A DNA stretch of 64,000 nucleotides from Hoyosella subflava DQS3-9A1 (GCF_000214175.1 NC_015564.1:4030001-4094000), one strand, 5' to 3'. Shown: positions 8,683 through 20,509, counted from the first letter of the stretch. Numbers and translations are program-made. Notes: generated by a model not told the origin, from the letters alone.

Positions 8683-10182
8683 ATGACCACCAAGACGATT
8701 TCGCACTGGGTCGACGGAAAATCCTTCGTCGGCACCAGTACCAAAACCGCACCGGTAACCAATCCCGCGACCGGTGAAGTCACCGCTCAGGTTGCACTCG
8801 CTAGCGTCGAGGACACTCGGGCTGCCATCGACGCCGCTGCGGCCGCATTCCCTGCCTGGCGCGATACGTCGCTCGCAAAGCGCGTCCAGATTCTCTTCAA
8901 GTTCCGCGAACTGCTGAACGAGCGCAAGCCTGAACTCGCGAAGATCATCACCTCCGAGCACGGCAAGGTTCTGGACGACGCGCTCGGCGAGGTCACGCGT
9001 GGCCAGGAAGTTGTCGAGTTCGCGTGCGGCATCCCGCATCTACTCAAGGGCGGCATGACGGAGAACGCATCCACCAAGGTTGATGTGTTCTCGATCCGTC
9101 AGCCCATCGGTCCGGTGGCCGCGATCAGTCCGTTCAACTTTCCCGCGATGGTGCCGATGTGGTTCTTCCCCATCGCAATCGCTACAGGCAACACGGTTGT
9201 CCTGAAGCCGTCCGAAAAGGATCCCTCGGCCGCCATCTGGATGGCTGAATTGTGGGCGGAGGCGGGCCTGCCCGCCGGTGTCTTCAACGTTCTCCAGGGT
9301 GACAAAACTTCGGTTGACGAACTCCTCACCAACTCCGGGATCAAGGCAATCTCCTTTGTTGGCTCTACCCCGATCGCGCAGTACGTGTACAACACGGGCA
9401 CCGCGCACGGCAAGCGTGTGCAGGCGCTGGGTGGCGCGAAGAACCACATGGTGGTTCTTCCCGACGCCGACCTCGACTTGGCTGCCGACGCCGCCGTCAA
9501 CGCGGGCTTCGGTTCAGCAGGTGAGCGCTGCATGGCCATCTCCGCACTCGTCGCGGTCGGTGGCGTCGGCGACGAACTCGTGGCGAAGATCAACGAGCGC
9601 GCCAAGACCATCAAAACCGGTGACGGCACCAAGGGCTGTGACATGGGGCCGCTGGTCACCAAGCAGCACCGCGACAAGGTTGCGTCCTACGTCGACGCCG
9701 GTGAGGCCGACGGGGCGACAATCGCGCTCGATGGCCGTCAGGTACAGCCCGATGGCGGAGAAAACGGCTTCTGGCTCGGCCCGACAGTCATCGACAACGT
9801 CACCCCGGATATGTCCGTCTACACGGATGAGATCTTCGGGCCGGTCCTATCCGTACTCCGTGTCGAGAGTTACGACGATGCGCTCGAGCTCATCAACTCG
9901 AACCCGTACGGCAACGGCACCGCGATCTTTACCAACGACGGCGGCGCGGCCCGGCGCTTCCAGAACGAAGTCGAGGTGGGCATGGTCGGCATCAACGTGC
10001 CGATCCCCGTCCCGATGGCGTACTACAGCTTCGGTGGCTGGAAATCCTCGCTGTTCGGTGACACGCACGCTCATGGTGCGGAAGGCATCCACTTCTTCAC
10101 CCGGGGCAAGGTCATCACCGAGCGCTGGCTCGACCCCAGCCACGGAGGCCTCAACCTCGGCTTCCCGCAGTCGCACCACTGA
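8683..10182 (+). CDS. mmsA: Methylmalonate/malonate-semialdehyde dehydrogenase, CoA-acylating
   Basis: A 499-residue aldehyde dehydrogenase superfamily member, also known as IolA. Visible features are the cofactor region SPFNFPAMVPMWF, a GGAKNHMVVLPDAD segment near residue 250 and the catalytic Cys in GERCMAISAL near 285. The C-terminus IHFFTRGKVIT is diagnostic of MmsA/IolA. It converts malonate semialdehyde to acetyl-CoA, the last inositol step, and can also serve valine breakdown. The ATG follows AAGGGA at 8669-8674. A long hairpin lies directly after the stop. Confidence 0.95.
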   Translation: MTTKTISHWVDGKSFVGTSTKTAPVTNPATGEVTAQVALASVEDTRAAIDAAAAAFPAWRDTSLAKRVQILFKFRELLNERKPELAKIITSEHGKVLDDALGEVTRGQEVVEFACGIPHLLKGGMTENASTKVDVFSIRQPIGPVAAISPFNFPAMVPMWFFPIAIATGNTVVLKPSEKDPSAAIWMAELWAEAGLPAGVFNVLQGDKTSVDELLTNSGIKAISFVGSTPIAQYVYNTGTAHGKRVQALGGAKNHMVVLPDADLDLAADAAVNAGFGSAGERCMAISALVAVGGVGDELVAKINERAKTIKTGDGTKGCDMGPLVTKQHRDKVASYVDAGEADGATIALDGRQVQPDGGENGFWLGPTVIDNVTPDMSVYTDEIFGPVLSVLRVESYDDALELINSNPYGNGTAIFTNDGGAARRFQNEVEVGMVGINVPIPVPMAYYSFGGWKSSLFGDTHAHGAEGIHFFTRGKVITERWLDPSHGGLNLGFPQSHH

Positions 10183-10206
10183 CCCGCCTGACCCGGCCCT
10201 GACCTG

Positions 10207-10274
10207 GTTCACACCCCTTGCGGCACGAACACACTGGCTACGACCAGTGTGAACGTGCCGCGAAGGGTGTGAAC
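10207..10274. repeat. Long imperfect palindrome between mmsA and the tautomerase gene
   Basis: The left arm (10207-10237) and right arm (10244-10274) are each 31 bases and match as inverted repeats at 27 positions around a 6-base loop. Each arm carries two copies of GTTCACAC or its near variant GAACACAC, so the structure is built from smaller units. No T-tract follows on either strand. It may be a T-less (I-shaped) terminator or attenuator that lowers expression of the last two genes, or a mobile palindromic unit. Confidence 0.7.
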
Positions 10275-10297
10275 TCGAGAATCACAAGGAGCGCACC

Positions 10298-10690
10298 GTG
10301 CCGCTAGTCCGCATCGATGTCATCGAAGGCCGCCGTGACGCCGTTGAGCTGCGGACACTCGCCGACGTTGTGCAGCAGGTAATGCTCGATACGTTCGCCG
10401 CGCCGGATCGTGACCGCTATCAGATCATCACCGAGCACAAGCTTGGCCAGATCATCGCCGAAGACACTGGCCTGGGGTTTGAGCGCACCGATGACGTAGT
10501 CATCATCCAGGTGACGCAGCAAGGCCGTACACAGGATCAAAAAGAAGCCATGTACCGGGAACTAGCGGCGAAACTCGAACGGGAAACCGGCTTAGCGCCC
10601 AGTGATCTCGTGGTGTCGATCACAGAGAACACGCGCGCCGACTGGTCCTTCGGCCATGGTGAGGCACAGTTCCTCACCGGCCGTCTCTGA
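10298..10690 (+). CDS. 4-oxalocrotonate tautomerase-superfamily protein
   Basis: A 130-residue protein beginning M-P-L-V-R-I. The Pro after the initiator Met is the catalytic base of the superfamily once Met is removed. The length (two beta-alpha-beta units) fits the MSAD/cis-CaaD-like or YusQ-like branch rather than the 60-residue 4-OT. The GTG start follows AAGGA at 10286-10290. It lies inside the inositol transcription unit, after the palindrome and 25 bases before the second dehydrogenase. It could speed a keto-enol step of an inositol intermediate; that is speculation from position. Confidence 0.8.
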   Translation: MPLVRIDVIEGRRDAVELRTLADVVQQVMLDTFAAPDRDRYQIITEHKLGQIIAEDTGLGFERTDDVVIIQVTQQGRTQDQKEAMYRELAAKLERETGLAPSDLVVSITENTRADWSFGHGEAQFLTGRL

Positions 10691-10715
10691 GCCACTTCAG
10701 CTCCAAGGGAGAGAT

Positions 10716-11759
10716 ATGAGCAAGAAGACTGCCATCGCGCTGGCCGGCCTGGGCCGGATGGGCCGCATCCACCTCACCAACCTTGCGGGCCGCTGCCCCT
10801 CAGCTCAGTTAGCCGCAGTGTTCGACGTGCGCGAAGACGTCGCGCGCGAGGTTGGTGAACTGCACGGCGTGCCGTGGACTACACGGTACGAGGACCTGCT
10901 CGAGAATGCCGATCTTGATGCGATCGCCATCGCGACGCCCACGGGCACCCACGCACCGCTGACCATCGCCGCGGCTAGAGCAGGCAAGCATGTCTTCTCG
11001 GAGAAACCGATCTCACTTGACCGCAGCACCACGGTGGACGTTCTCGACACGGTGAAGCGCGCCGGAATCCAGTTCCAAGTCGGCTTTCACCGCCGGTTCG
11101 ACCCGGACTGGGTAGCTGGAGTCGAGCGCATCCAGAACGGCGAGCTCGGTGAGGTGTTCATGTTCCGCACGTCGCTGCGCGACATGATCGCGCCGAAAGC
11201 CGAGTTTCTCGCGGGATCAGGCGGCTTCTTCGTGGATGTCACCATCCATGACCTCGACACCGCGCGCTGGATCGCTGGCGAGATCGTGGAAGTCAGCGCC
11301 CACGGCAGTTCCCTCAGTGATCCAGCAGGGTTTGCCGCGATCGGCGATGTCGATACCGCAGTCGTGATCGTCAGGTTCGAGAACGGCGCGCTCGGCGTCA
11401 TCGATAACAGCCGGGCCGCCGGTTATGGCTACGAATGCGCCACGGAGGTTGTCGGCTCGAAAGCGACGCTCCGCATCGACAATCCGCGCCGGTACGGCTA
11501 CGAGTGGCGTACACCAGGGGCGGCGTCGGTCCCGTTGGTGGAAGACTTCGAACAGCGCTACCCCTACGCCTACCAGGCTGAACTCGAAGCGTTCGCGCAG
11601 TGCGTCCAGAGTGGCGAACCACCGCGCTGCACCGGTCTCGATGCGCTCGCCGCGTTTGACATCGCCCAGGCCGCTGCACATGCGTGGAAGACAGGCGCGA
11701 CAGTGAAACTCAATCCGCAGCAGGTAGAGGGTGGCACCGAATACGGCCCACTCGGATAG
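10716..11759 (+). CDS. Second IolG-like inositol/polyol dehydrogenase (Gfo/Idh/MocA)
   Basis: A 347-residue NAD-dependent dehydrogenase. LAGLGRMGRIH is the N-terminal dinucleotide motif, FSEKPISL the EKP motif, and TIHDLDTARWIAGE the HD-containing active-site segment near residue 175. It is clearly homologous to, but diverged from, the IolG at 6720. It may act on another inositol isomer such as scyllo- or D-chiro-inositol. The ATG follows AAGGGA at 10705-10710. It ends 6 bases from the convergent TetR gene. Confidence 0.85.
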   Translation: MSKKTAIALAGLGRMGRIHLTNLAGRCPSAQLAAVFDVREDVAREVGELHGVPWTTRYEDLLENADLDAIAIATPTGTHAPLTIAAARAGKHVFSEKPISLDRSTTVDVLDTVKRAGIQFQVGFHRRFDPDWVAGVERIQNGELGEVFMFRTSLRDMIAPKAEFLAGSGGFFVDVTIHDLDTARWIAGEIVEVSAHGSSLSDPAGFAAIGDVDTAVVIVRFENGALGVIDNSRAAGYGYECATEVVGSKATLRIDNPRRYGYEWRTPGAASVPLVEDFEQRYPYAYQAELEAFAQCVQSGEPPRCTGLDALAAFDIAQAAAHAWKTGATVKLNPQQVEGGTEYGPLG

Positions 11760-11765
11760 GGCAGC

Positions 11766-12956
11766 TCAGATTCCGAGGATGCGGAGCCCCACGGCGGTCA
11801 GGTCATCAGCGCGTCCCGCTCCGAATGGCCGGCGCAGGACAGAATTGTTGACGACTGTCGTGGCCGCGATAACACGCAGCCGCGCCTCAGCACGCGTCAT
11901 TCCTGTCTTCGAGTACTGCAGCAGGGTCGCCCACGAGGTCACCCCGTCACGCTGAATGTCGCGGCTGCGACTTGCTTTGCCCTCGCGGGCGAGATGCATG
12001 GGCTCGGTAGCTGCGACAGCGATCAGGCCAGGGTGGGCGACGCTGAACTCGGCGTAGTAGCGCATGATCGAGCGCACCGTATCCTCCGGCGCTCCACTCT
12101 CACTAACTGCCCGGGACGTGTACCCGTCAATCCAGCGGGCGCACCGGTCAAGGACGACTTTGAGCAGATCGGACTTGCGCGGAAAGTAGTGGTAGATGCT
12201 CGGGCCCACCATTCCGGCCCGTGCGGCGACGTCTTCGATCGTGGTCCCCGCATAACCTTGCTCCGCGAACAGTCGTGTTGCCGCTGCGATGAGTTCCTCG
12301 CTGCGCACCCCGCTAGCGTCAGCTTCGGCGAGTCGCTCGGCATCGCCTTCGGCGATGAGCAACGGGTAGGGCACAGTGACCGGCAGGGCGTTGACGACGT
12401 CGCGCGCGATTTGGGCGAGCAGTTGTTCACATTCCGCATCTGGGATGTCGGCGCGGTGGTACGAGATGCTGCCCATCACCCACGCGATGCACCATGCGAG
12501 GAATCGCGCTTGGCTGGCCGCAAGCTCAGGGCGCATCGCGCGTACCGTCCGGCTGAGGGCGCGGACACTCGACACGACTGCTTCAGCGATGGCGCGCTGG
12601 TGCGCAGGATGCAGATGGCGCACTTCTCGGCGCAGCAAGGGGTGCACGCCACGCGCGCTCAACGCGACTTTCGCAAGCGTCCTCAGCATTACCTCCGGTG
12701 CCGGGTCGCATGCGACTAGCGTGTCGCTTACACCGCGTGCTGCGGTCAGGAGGGTCTGCTCGAGAAGTTCCTCTTTATTGCGGTAGTGCCTGTACAGTGC
12801 CGTCGGCGTCACACCTACCGCGTCGGCGATGTCGGCCATGGACACTTGGTGGTATCCGCGGGCGATGAACAATCTCGTGGCAGTGCTCAAGATTGTTTTC
12901 TTGCGATCGCGTGGCCGCTTCCGTGGGACAAGCCCCGTTGAGTCGCTGATCGACAT
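11766..12956 (-). CDS. Tandem double TetR-family regulator
   Basis: A 396-residue protein with two complete TetR units in one chain. The first HTH lies at about residues 18-64 (KKTILSTATRLF, then ADAVGVTPTALYRHYRNKEEL). The second lies at about 218-265 (EELIAAATRLF, then AARAGMVGPSIYHYFPRKSDL). Each is followed by its own alpha-helical ligand/dimerisation region. Single TetR proteins are about 200 residues, so this is a fused duplication able to form a pseudo-dimer. Similar fused forms are known among actinobacteria. Target genes are unknown; it is convergent with the inositol operon. Confidence 0.88.
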   Translation of the reverse strand: MSISDSTGLVPRKRPRDRKKTILSTATRLFIARGYHQVSMADIADAVGVTPTALYRHYRNKEELLEQTLLTAARGVSDTLVACDPAPEVMLRTLAKVALSARGVHPLLRREVRHLHPAHQRAIAEAVVSSVRALSRTVRAMRPELAASQARFLAWCIAWVMGSISYHRADIPDAECEQLLAQIARDVVNALPVTVPYPLLIAEGDAERLAEADASGVRSEELIAAATRLFAEQGYAGTTIEDVAARAGMVGPSIYHYFPRKSDLLKVVLDRCARWIDGYTSRAVSESGAPEDTVRSIMRYYAEFSVAHPGLIAVAATEPMHLAREGKASRSRDIQRDGVTSWATLLQYSKTGMTRAEARLRVIAATTVVNNSVLRRPFGAGRADDLTAVGLRILGI

Positions 12957-13139
12957 TCGTCCTCTGCTCGAGCATCTAGGCCTGGTGGCGTTTCCACTGA
13001 CCGTCCGCCCAGCCCGGGTTCGAGCCGATAGCGGTCGATTCGCAGGCCAGGGGGCTGTTCGAGTTTGTCACTGTCTGACCGACGAGCACAATTACCGGTG
13101 CGCAAATCCCTTATGTTTATTGTCCCTAGATTCGCTGTG

Positions 13140-14468
13140 TCAGCCTCGCAAAGCATCGCCGATAACGCCCAGCCGATCGAGAACTCCTAGCTCCCGAGCG
13201 CGCGCAACAAACACTGACCTGCTGTCGGGCTCTATGGTGCCGATTCGCGCAACCACCGGCGCGAGTTCCGGCTCGCCCACCTGGTTGAGCAGCACGAGCG
13301 CACGCTCAACCACGTCAGTGGTGAGCGCGGCATCCACGAACGACTCGACGACATCGAGGTCAATGTCAGCAAGAAGCGCGATGAGCTGCGCTCGTTCGGG
13401 TTCGGGCATGTATTCCGCGAGCGTAAGAAGCACGGGCCACTGATTGCTCTCGCGAGCAGCCACGATCGCGCGGACCATCGCTGCCTTAGGCAGACGGCTC
13501 GCAGCGAGCGCGACTTCGCGTTTCGCAGATTCAGGCACGGCCTCGACGAGCGGCAGCAGTTCGGTCCACATTTCGTGCGTCGCAGTGGCCTGCACTATGG
13601 CGTGCAGCCGGTCGCTGTCGTGCAACGCAGGAATCGCAGCCAGTCGCACCTTGCTCTCGTCACTCATCGTGGTGACGAGAGGCAGCAACGCATCGTACAT
13701 GTTGGCCGCGTGCACTGTTGTGATCATCGAATCCAGCACGTCAGCAGGCTGCGCGACCGCAATATCGGCGAGTCTGCGCTGACGATCAGCGCTGACCGAG
13801 TCAAGAAGACTCAACGCCTGCACCCAGAGATCACTGTCGACCACATCCGCTCGCCCCGCAGCCGCACGGATAATTGCCGCGATCTCATCATCGGACAATG
13901 CATCGGCGATCGAATCGAACCGTTCCTGTGCCTCAACATAGAAAGCGACGTGCAGTAGCGCTACGGGGTCCGCGCTCCTAATCACCGCGGTGATTACCGT
14001 TTCCCGCACGTAGCCGACGAATCTGCCGAGGGTGATGAACTCACGCATCGCAAGTAGCTTGCTGGCGACTTCGCACGCAATCTGGTCAGGAATGCCGCGC
14101 ACCACGGCTTCCGCGCGTGCCGGATCGAGGTGGATGCACAGTTCTGCGAGGAACGGAACTGGAAGCTTCTGCGCTACGTCGATGGCCCTGGTGACATCCA
14201 TAAAGCCCGCCGCACGCGCACACAGCATTGGCCCGAAGGATCGCTGCGCGATCGACGCTACGGTTCCAGCCGGCAATAGCTTGCTCGCTTTCGCCAGCGC
14301 ACGGAGTGCGTCTGCACCCGAGTTGAAGAGCGAGGCAGTCACTCGTTCGCGCAGTTCGCGGAGGTCGACGGGAGAGGTGTCACCCAAGAAGGCGACTTCC
14401 TGGGCAGGGACGCCCAACGTGTTGGCGAGTTTGTCCAGCTCAGCACGCACCATCAGTTGTTCGTTCAT
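13140..14468 (-). CDS. Conserved helical-repeat protein of unknown function
   Basis: I do not recognise a named family for this 442-residue protein. It has no signal peptide and no membrane segment. It is almost entirely composed of amphipathic helices in repeating pairs, such as MWTELLPLVEAVPESAKREV and WPVLLTLAEYMPEPERAQL, resembling HEAT-like or MgtE N-terminal-like helical repeats. Such folds usually bind proteins. A small ORF ends 9 bases upstream and probably shares its operon. Confidence 0.8.
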   Translation of the reverse strand: MNEQLMVRAELDKLANTLGVPAQEVAFLGDTSPVDLRELRERVTASLFNSGADALRALAKASKLLPAGTVASIAQRSFGPMLCARAAGFMDVTRAIDVAQKLPVPFLAELCIHLDPARAEAVVRGIPDQIACEVASKLLAMREFITLGRFVGYVRETVITAVIRSADPVALLHVAFYVEAQERFDSIADALSDDEIAAIIRAAAGRADVVDSDLWVQALSLLDSVSADRQRRLADIAVAQPADVLDSMITTVHAANMYDALLPLVTTMSDESKVRLAAIPALHDSDRLHAIVQATATHEMWTELLPLVEAVPESAKREVALAASRLPKAAMVRAIVAARESNQWPVLLTLAEYMPEPERAQLIALLADIDLDVVESFVDAALTTDVVERALVLLNQVGEPELAPVVARIGTIEPDSRSVFVARARELGVLDRLGVIGDALRG

Positions 14469-14477
14469 GTCAGGCGC

Positions 14478-14702
14478 CTACCGTCCCAGGATCTTTTTGA
14501 CCGGGCGGCGCAGCAGCGCCGGCAGCGAATCGAACCCGTCATCAGCAGCCTGTTTCAGCGCGGCTCCCTGCCGATGCTGTGCGTCTCGGATCAGGCGCAC
14601 GAGCTTCTCCTGTGATGCGTGATCGAGTTGAGCTGCCGCAGCGGGTACACCACCCCCAAGTTCGTGCGCCAACTGCTCCAGTACCCCACTTGAGTGAGTC
14701 AT
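14478..14702 (-). CDS. Small hypothetical protein upstream of the helical-repeat protein
   Basis: A 74-residue protein starting M-T-H-S-S-G-V. The ATG at 14702 is chosen because a strong AGGAGG precedes it by 4 bases; a longer reading from 14720 has no such site. The sequence is mostly helical (SQEKLVRLIRDAQHRQGAALK) and ends in a basic segment (LRRPVKKILGR). It ends 9 bases before the 442-residue gene, so the two are probably co-transcribed and may be partners. Function unknown. Confidence 0.65.
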   Translation of the reverse strand: MTHSSGVLEQLAHELGGGVPAAAAQLDHASQEKLVRLIRDAQHRQGAALKQAADDGFDSLPALLRRPVKKILGR

Positions 14703-14937
14703 ACGGCCTCCTCGGAGCATGCGCTCCCTTGATCTGGATGAGGCTCGACACCTGCCGAGTCAATAAGTTAATACACACTAGACCGACGTGGGGGTGGCAG
14801 CGCAAGTGCAGCCGATAAATGACCCGAGCGGACTGCCGCTCGCCTCTACCCCTGGGAACTGCGGTGATCATCTTCCGGCGCATACTTCGGCGGTTCAGGT
14901 TGGTACATTCAAATTGTTCGCATACGCTGCCAACTCG

Positions 14938-16245
14938 ATGAGCATGCCAGGGAAAATCCGATTCGCCGCCTTTGGGGCAGTCGCCGCCGTTGCCGCTGCC
15001 GGACTCGGCATGTCCCCCGCGGTCGCGCAGCAGATCGAGCCACCAAGGCCCGAACCCACGACTTCACCCGCGCCTCTCACAACCCCTGACACGTCAGATT
15101 GTCCAGTCCGGGTTACGCCGCCGCCGCCGGTCGACTCATCCGAGGAACCCCAACCAGGCCAGACAGCGCCCACGCCACTGCCGATACCAGACTCCCCCGT
15201 TGGCGGGCCGCTACTCGCGGACTGCGAACTCGTCCTTGCTCCCGGCGCCCCCGAGCCCCCGGAGGAGATCTCAGCGGCGAGCTGGCTCGTGGCTGATCTT
15301 GACACAGGCGACGTCCTCGCAGCGAAGGACCCGCACGGGCGTCACCGTCCCGCGAGCACCATCAAAACGCTTCTCGCTCTCGTTGCATTTGACGAAATCG
15401 ACCTCGGCCGGACAATCATCGGAACGACCGAGGACGCAAACATCGAGGGCAGCCGAGCTGGGATCGGCCCTGGCGGTGAGTACACGAACGAGATCCTGAT
15501 GAAGGCGCTGGTGATGGCGTCCGGAAACGACGCAGCAAACGCCATCGCGCAGCAGCTTGGCGGCGTCGATGAAACGGTGCGCAAGATGAATGAGTACGCG
15601 GCTGAGCTGGGCGCGCTCGACACGCGCGCTGCAACACCGTCCGGTCTCGACGGGCCCGGCATGTCGTCCTCGGCGTACGATCTCGCGGTGATTTTCCGCG
15701 CAGCGATGGAGAATCCAGTCTTCGTGGAGTACCTGCAAACCCCGCATATCGACTTCCCGGGATATCCCGCGGACCCCGCAACGCCGGGCGACTTCGATCG
15801 GCCCGGCTTCGCGATGGGGAACGACAACGTCGTGAACTGGATGTACCCAGACTCAATCGGCGGGAAGAACGGCTTCACGAACTCTGCCCGGCAAACCTAC
15901 GTGGGTGCGGCTGAGCGTGACGGCCGTCGGCTAATTGTGTCCGTCATGATGGCGGAAAACGAACCAAAGCCAGTCTGGCAGCAGGTGGCAGACCTATTCG
16001 ACTACGGGTTCGGCATCGGCGAGGAGAGCACCGTGGGCACCCTCGACGCGCGCACCAGTATCGACGAAGCCGAGCCCGCCGATGAGTCCTTAGCGCAGGC
16101 GCTGCCGCCGTCCTCAGTTCCTGTCAGCGATCCACCTGCCGAGAGCCCCTCGATGGGGCAGCGCGTGGTGGTGGGTTCACTGGGCGCGCTCGTTGTCGCC
16201 GCACTGCTCTACGGCGCCTTCCGCGTCGGACGCCGCACCGTGTAA
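14938..16245 (+). CDS. dacB: D-alanyl-D-alanine carboxypeptidase, PBP5/S11 family (DacB-like)
   Basis: A 435-residue exported penicillin-binding protein that trims the terminal D-Ala of peptidoglycan stem peptides. A signal peptide (basic GKIRF, hydrophobic Ala-rich core, cleavage near SPAVA-QQ) is followed by a Pro/Thr-rich spacer to about residue 105. Catalytic motifs are S140-T-I-K143 (SxxK), S195-G-N (SxN) and K310-N-G, where KTG is usual. A hydrophobic segment plus GRRTV at the C-terminus anchors it. I start at 14938 because it opens the signal peptide; the frame is open upstream to 14788. It corresponds to M. tuberculosis Rv3330. Confidence 0.9.
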   Translation: MSMPGKIRFAAFGAVAAVAAAGLGMSPAVAQQIEPPRPEPTTSPAPLTTPDTSDCPVRVTPPPPVDSSEEPQPGQTAPTPLPIPDSPVGGPLLADCELVLAPGAPEPPEEISAASWLVADLDTGDVLAAKDPHGRHRPASTIKTLLALVAFDEIDLGRTIIGTTEDANIEGSRAGIGPGGEYTNEILMKALVMASGNDAANAIAQQLGGVDETVRKMNEYAAELGALDTRAATPSGLDGPGMSSSAYDLAVIFRAAMENPVFVEYLQTPHIDFPGYPADPATPGDFDRPGFAMGNDNVVNWMYPDSIGGKNGFTNSARQTYVGAAERDGRRLIVSVMMAENEPKPVWQQVADLFDYGFGIGEESTVGTLDARTSIDEAEPADESLAQALPPSSVPVSDPPAESPSMGQRVVVGSLGALVVAALLYGAFRVGRRTV

Positions 16246-16252
16246 TAGCGAT

Positions 16253-19163
<2,911 letters not shown>

Positions 19164-19174
19164 GCCTTGGCACG

Positions 19175-20443
19175 CTAGCGGAGCAAAGAATGATCCGAAA
19201 GTCGCTGCGCTCGGTAGCGCTGAACACCCCTGCGTTCGATCAGCACAGCAACGGCGAATACCACCACACCGAGCGCGGCGAGCACGGCACCGACTGCAGC
19301 CGGTGCCCTGTATCCATAGCCTGCGCCAATGACCAGACCGCCGAGCATCGCTCCCACGCCATTCGCGATATTGAGTGCCGAGTGATTGGCGGTCGCCGCG
19401 AGCGTCTGAGCATCCTTCGCGACGTCCATCAGTCGTGTCTGCAGGCCCGGAACCAGTGCGGTCCCGAAGATCGCGATGAGCACCAGGTTGAGCACCGCGA
19501 GCAGTGGGATCCCAGCCGTCACGGTGAACAGTGCGAGCAAAACGGAGAGACCCACGAAAAGACCGAAGAGACCAGCTTTGAGGCTACGGTCGGCGATCAT
19601 TCCGCCGAAGAGGTTGCCGATGACCATCCCGGCACCGTAGAGCATCAGCACCAGGGGCACGAGCGCGCGGGGAATCCCCGCTTCTTCCTGGACCGTCGAA
19701 CTGATGTAGGTGTAGATCGCGAACATGCCGCCGAATCCGACGATTCCGGTGAGCAACGTCAGCCAGATCTGAATATTGCGGAATCCAGCCAATTCTTTGA
19801 GAGGGCTCGATCCTTGCGGGAGCGGCACATCGGGAACGAGTCGCTGCAGAGCGAAGACAGTGAGCACACCAATTGCCGCGACGAGGGCGAAGGCGCTGCG
19901 CCAGCCGAAATGCTGTCCCAAAGCAGTCGCTACCGGAACGCCCGCGACGTTGGCCAGACTCAGCCCGAGCATCACTTGAGCCACTGCGCGTGCACGCATA
20001 CCTGGCCCCGCGAGTTCCGCTGCGACGAGCGCCGCTACACCGAAGTAGGCGCCGTGCGGCAGCCCTGCCAGGAATCTCGCAGCCAGCAGTGCCTCATAGG
20101 TGGGTGCGAGCATCGTGGCGACATTGCCTACCGTGAACGCCACCATCAGCGTGATCAGGAGTAGCCGCCGCGCAACTCTGGCTGCACCGATCGCAATCAG
20201 TGGCGCACCGACCACAACTCCGAACGCGTATGCGCTGATCGTGTGCCCTGCGGAGGGTTCCGTGACGCCGATTCCGTTCGCTATCTCCGGCAGCAGGCCC
20301 ATAGCAACGAATTCGGTGGTTCCGATGCCGAAGGAGCCGAGCATCATCGCGACCACGGCGGGTTTTCGCCACAGCGATTGCCGTCGTGTCCGTAGAGGAC
20401 CGTTGGCTGGAGCGGACGAATTCGCCACTGAAGTCACGTGCAT
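19175..20443 (-). CDS. MFS transporter, DHA1 family (AraJ/YdhP-like exporter)
   Basis: A 422-residue major facilitator with 12 predicted membrane helices. Helix 1 contains GSFGIGTTEFVAMGLLPEIA, characteristic of DHA1 sugar/drug efflux permeases. A PHGAYFG motif follows helix 4, and RSLKAGLFG forms the central loop. Substrate unknown; relatives export arabinose, purine nucleosides or drugs. Start uncertain: ATG 20443 is listed, but GTG 20437 has a better-spaced CAGGA. It ends 11 bases before xthA. Confidence 0.88.
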   Translation of the reverse strand: MHVTSVANSSAPANGPLRTRRQSLWRKPAVVAMMLGSFGIGTTEFVAMGLLPEIANGIGVTEPSAGHTISAYAFGVVVGAPLIAIGAARVARRLLLITLMVAFTVGNVATMLAPTYEALLAARFLAGLPHGAYFGVAALVAAELAGPGMRARAVAQVMLGLSLANVAGVPVATALGQHFGWRSAFALVAAIGVLTVFALQRLVPDVPLPQGSSPLKELAGFRNIQIWLTLLTGIVGFGGMFAIYTYISSTVQEEAGIPRALVPLVLMLYGAGMVIGNLFGGMIADRSLKAGLFGLFVGLSVLLALFTVTAGIPLLAVLNLVLIAIFGTALVPGLQTRLMDVAKDAQTLAATANHSALNIANGVGAMLGGLVIGAGYGYRAPAAVGAVLAALGVVVFAVAVLIERRGVQRYRAQRLSDHSLLR

Positions 20444-20509
20444 TCCTGAGCGGTTGTGAGGCGGACGGGCCAGACGCCGGGGGCCGGCACCTCTAGTGCG
20501 AACAGCACT

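Noticed and set aside
9278-10252. 324-codon plus-strand frame overlapping mmsA
   Set aside because: The translation is Ser/Thr/Arg-rich low-complexity sequence, out of frame with the complete MmsA protein that has all its catalytic motifs.
14788-14937. 50-codon extension of the PBP5-type carboxypeptidase to a GTG at 14788
   Set aside because: It would bury the signal peptide inside the protein and has no ribosome site; the ATG at 14938 starts directly at the signal sequence.
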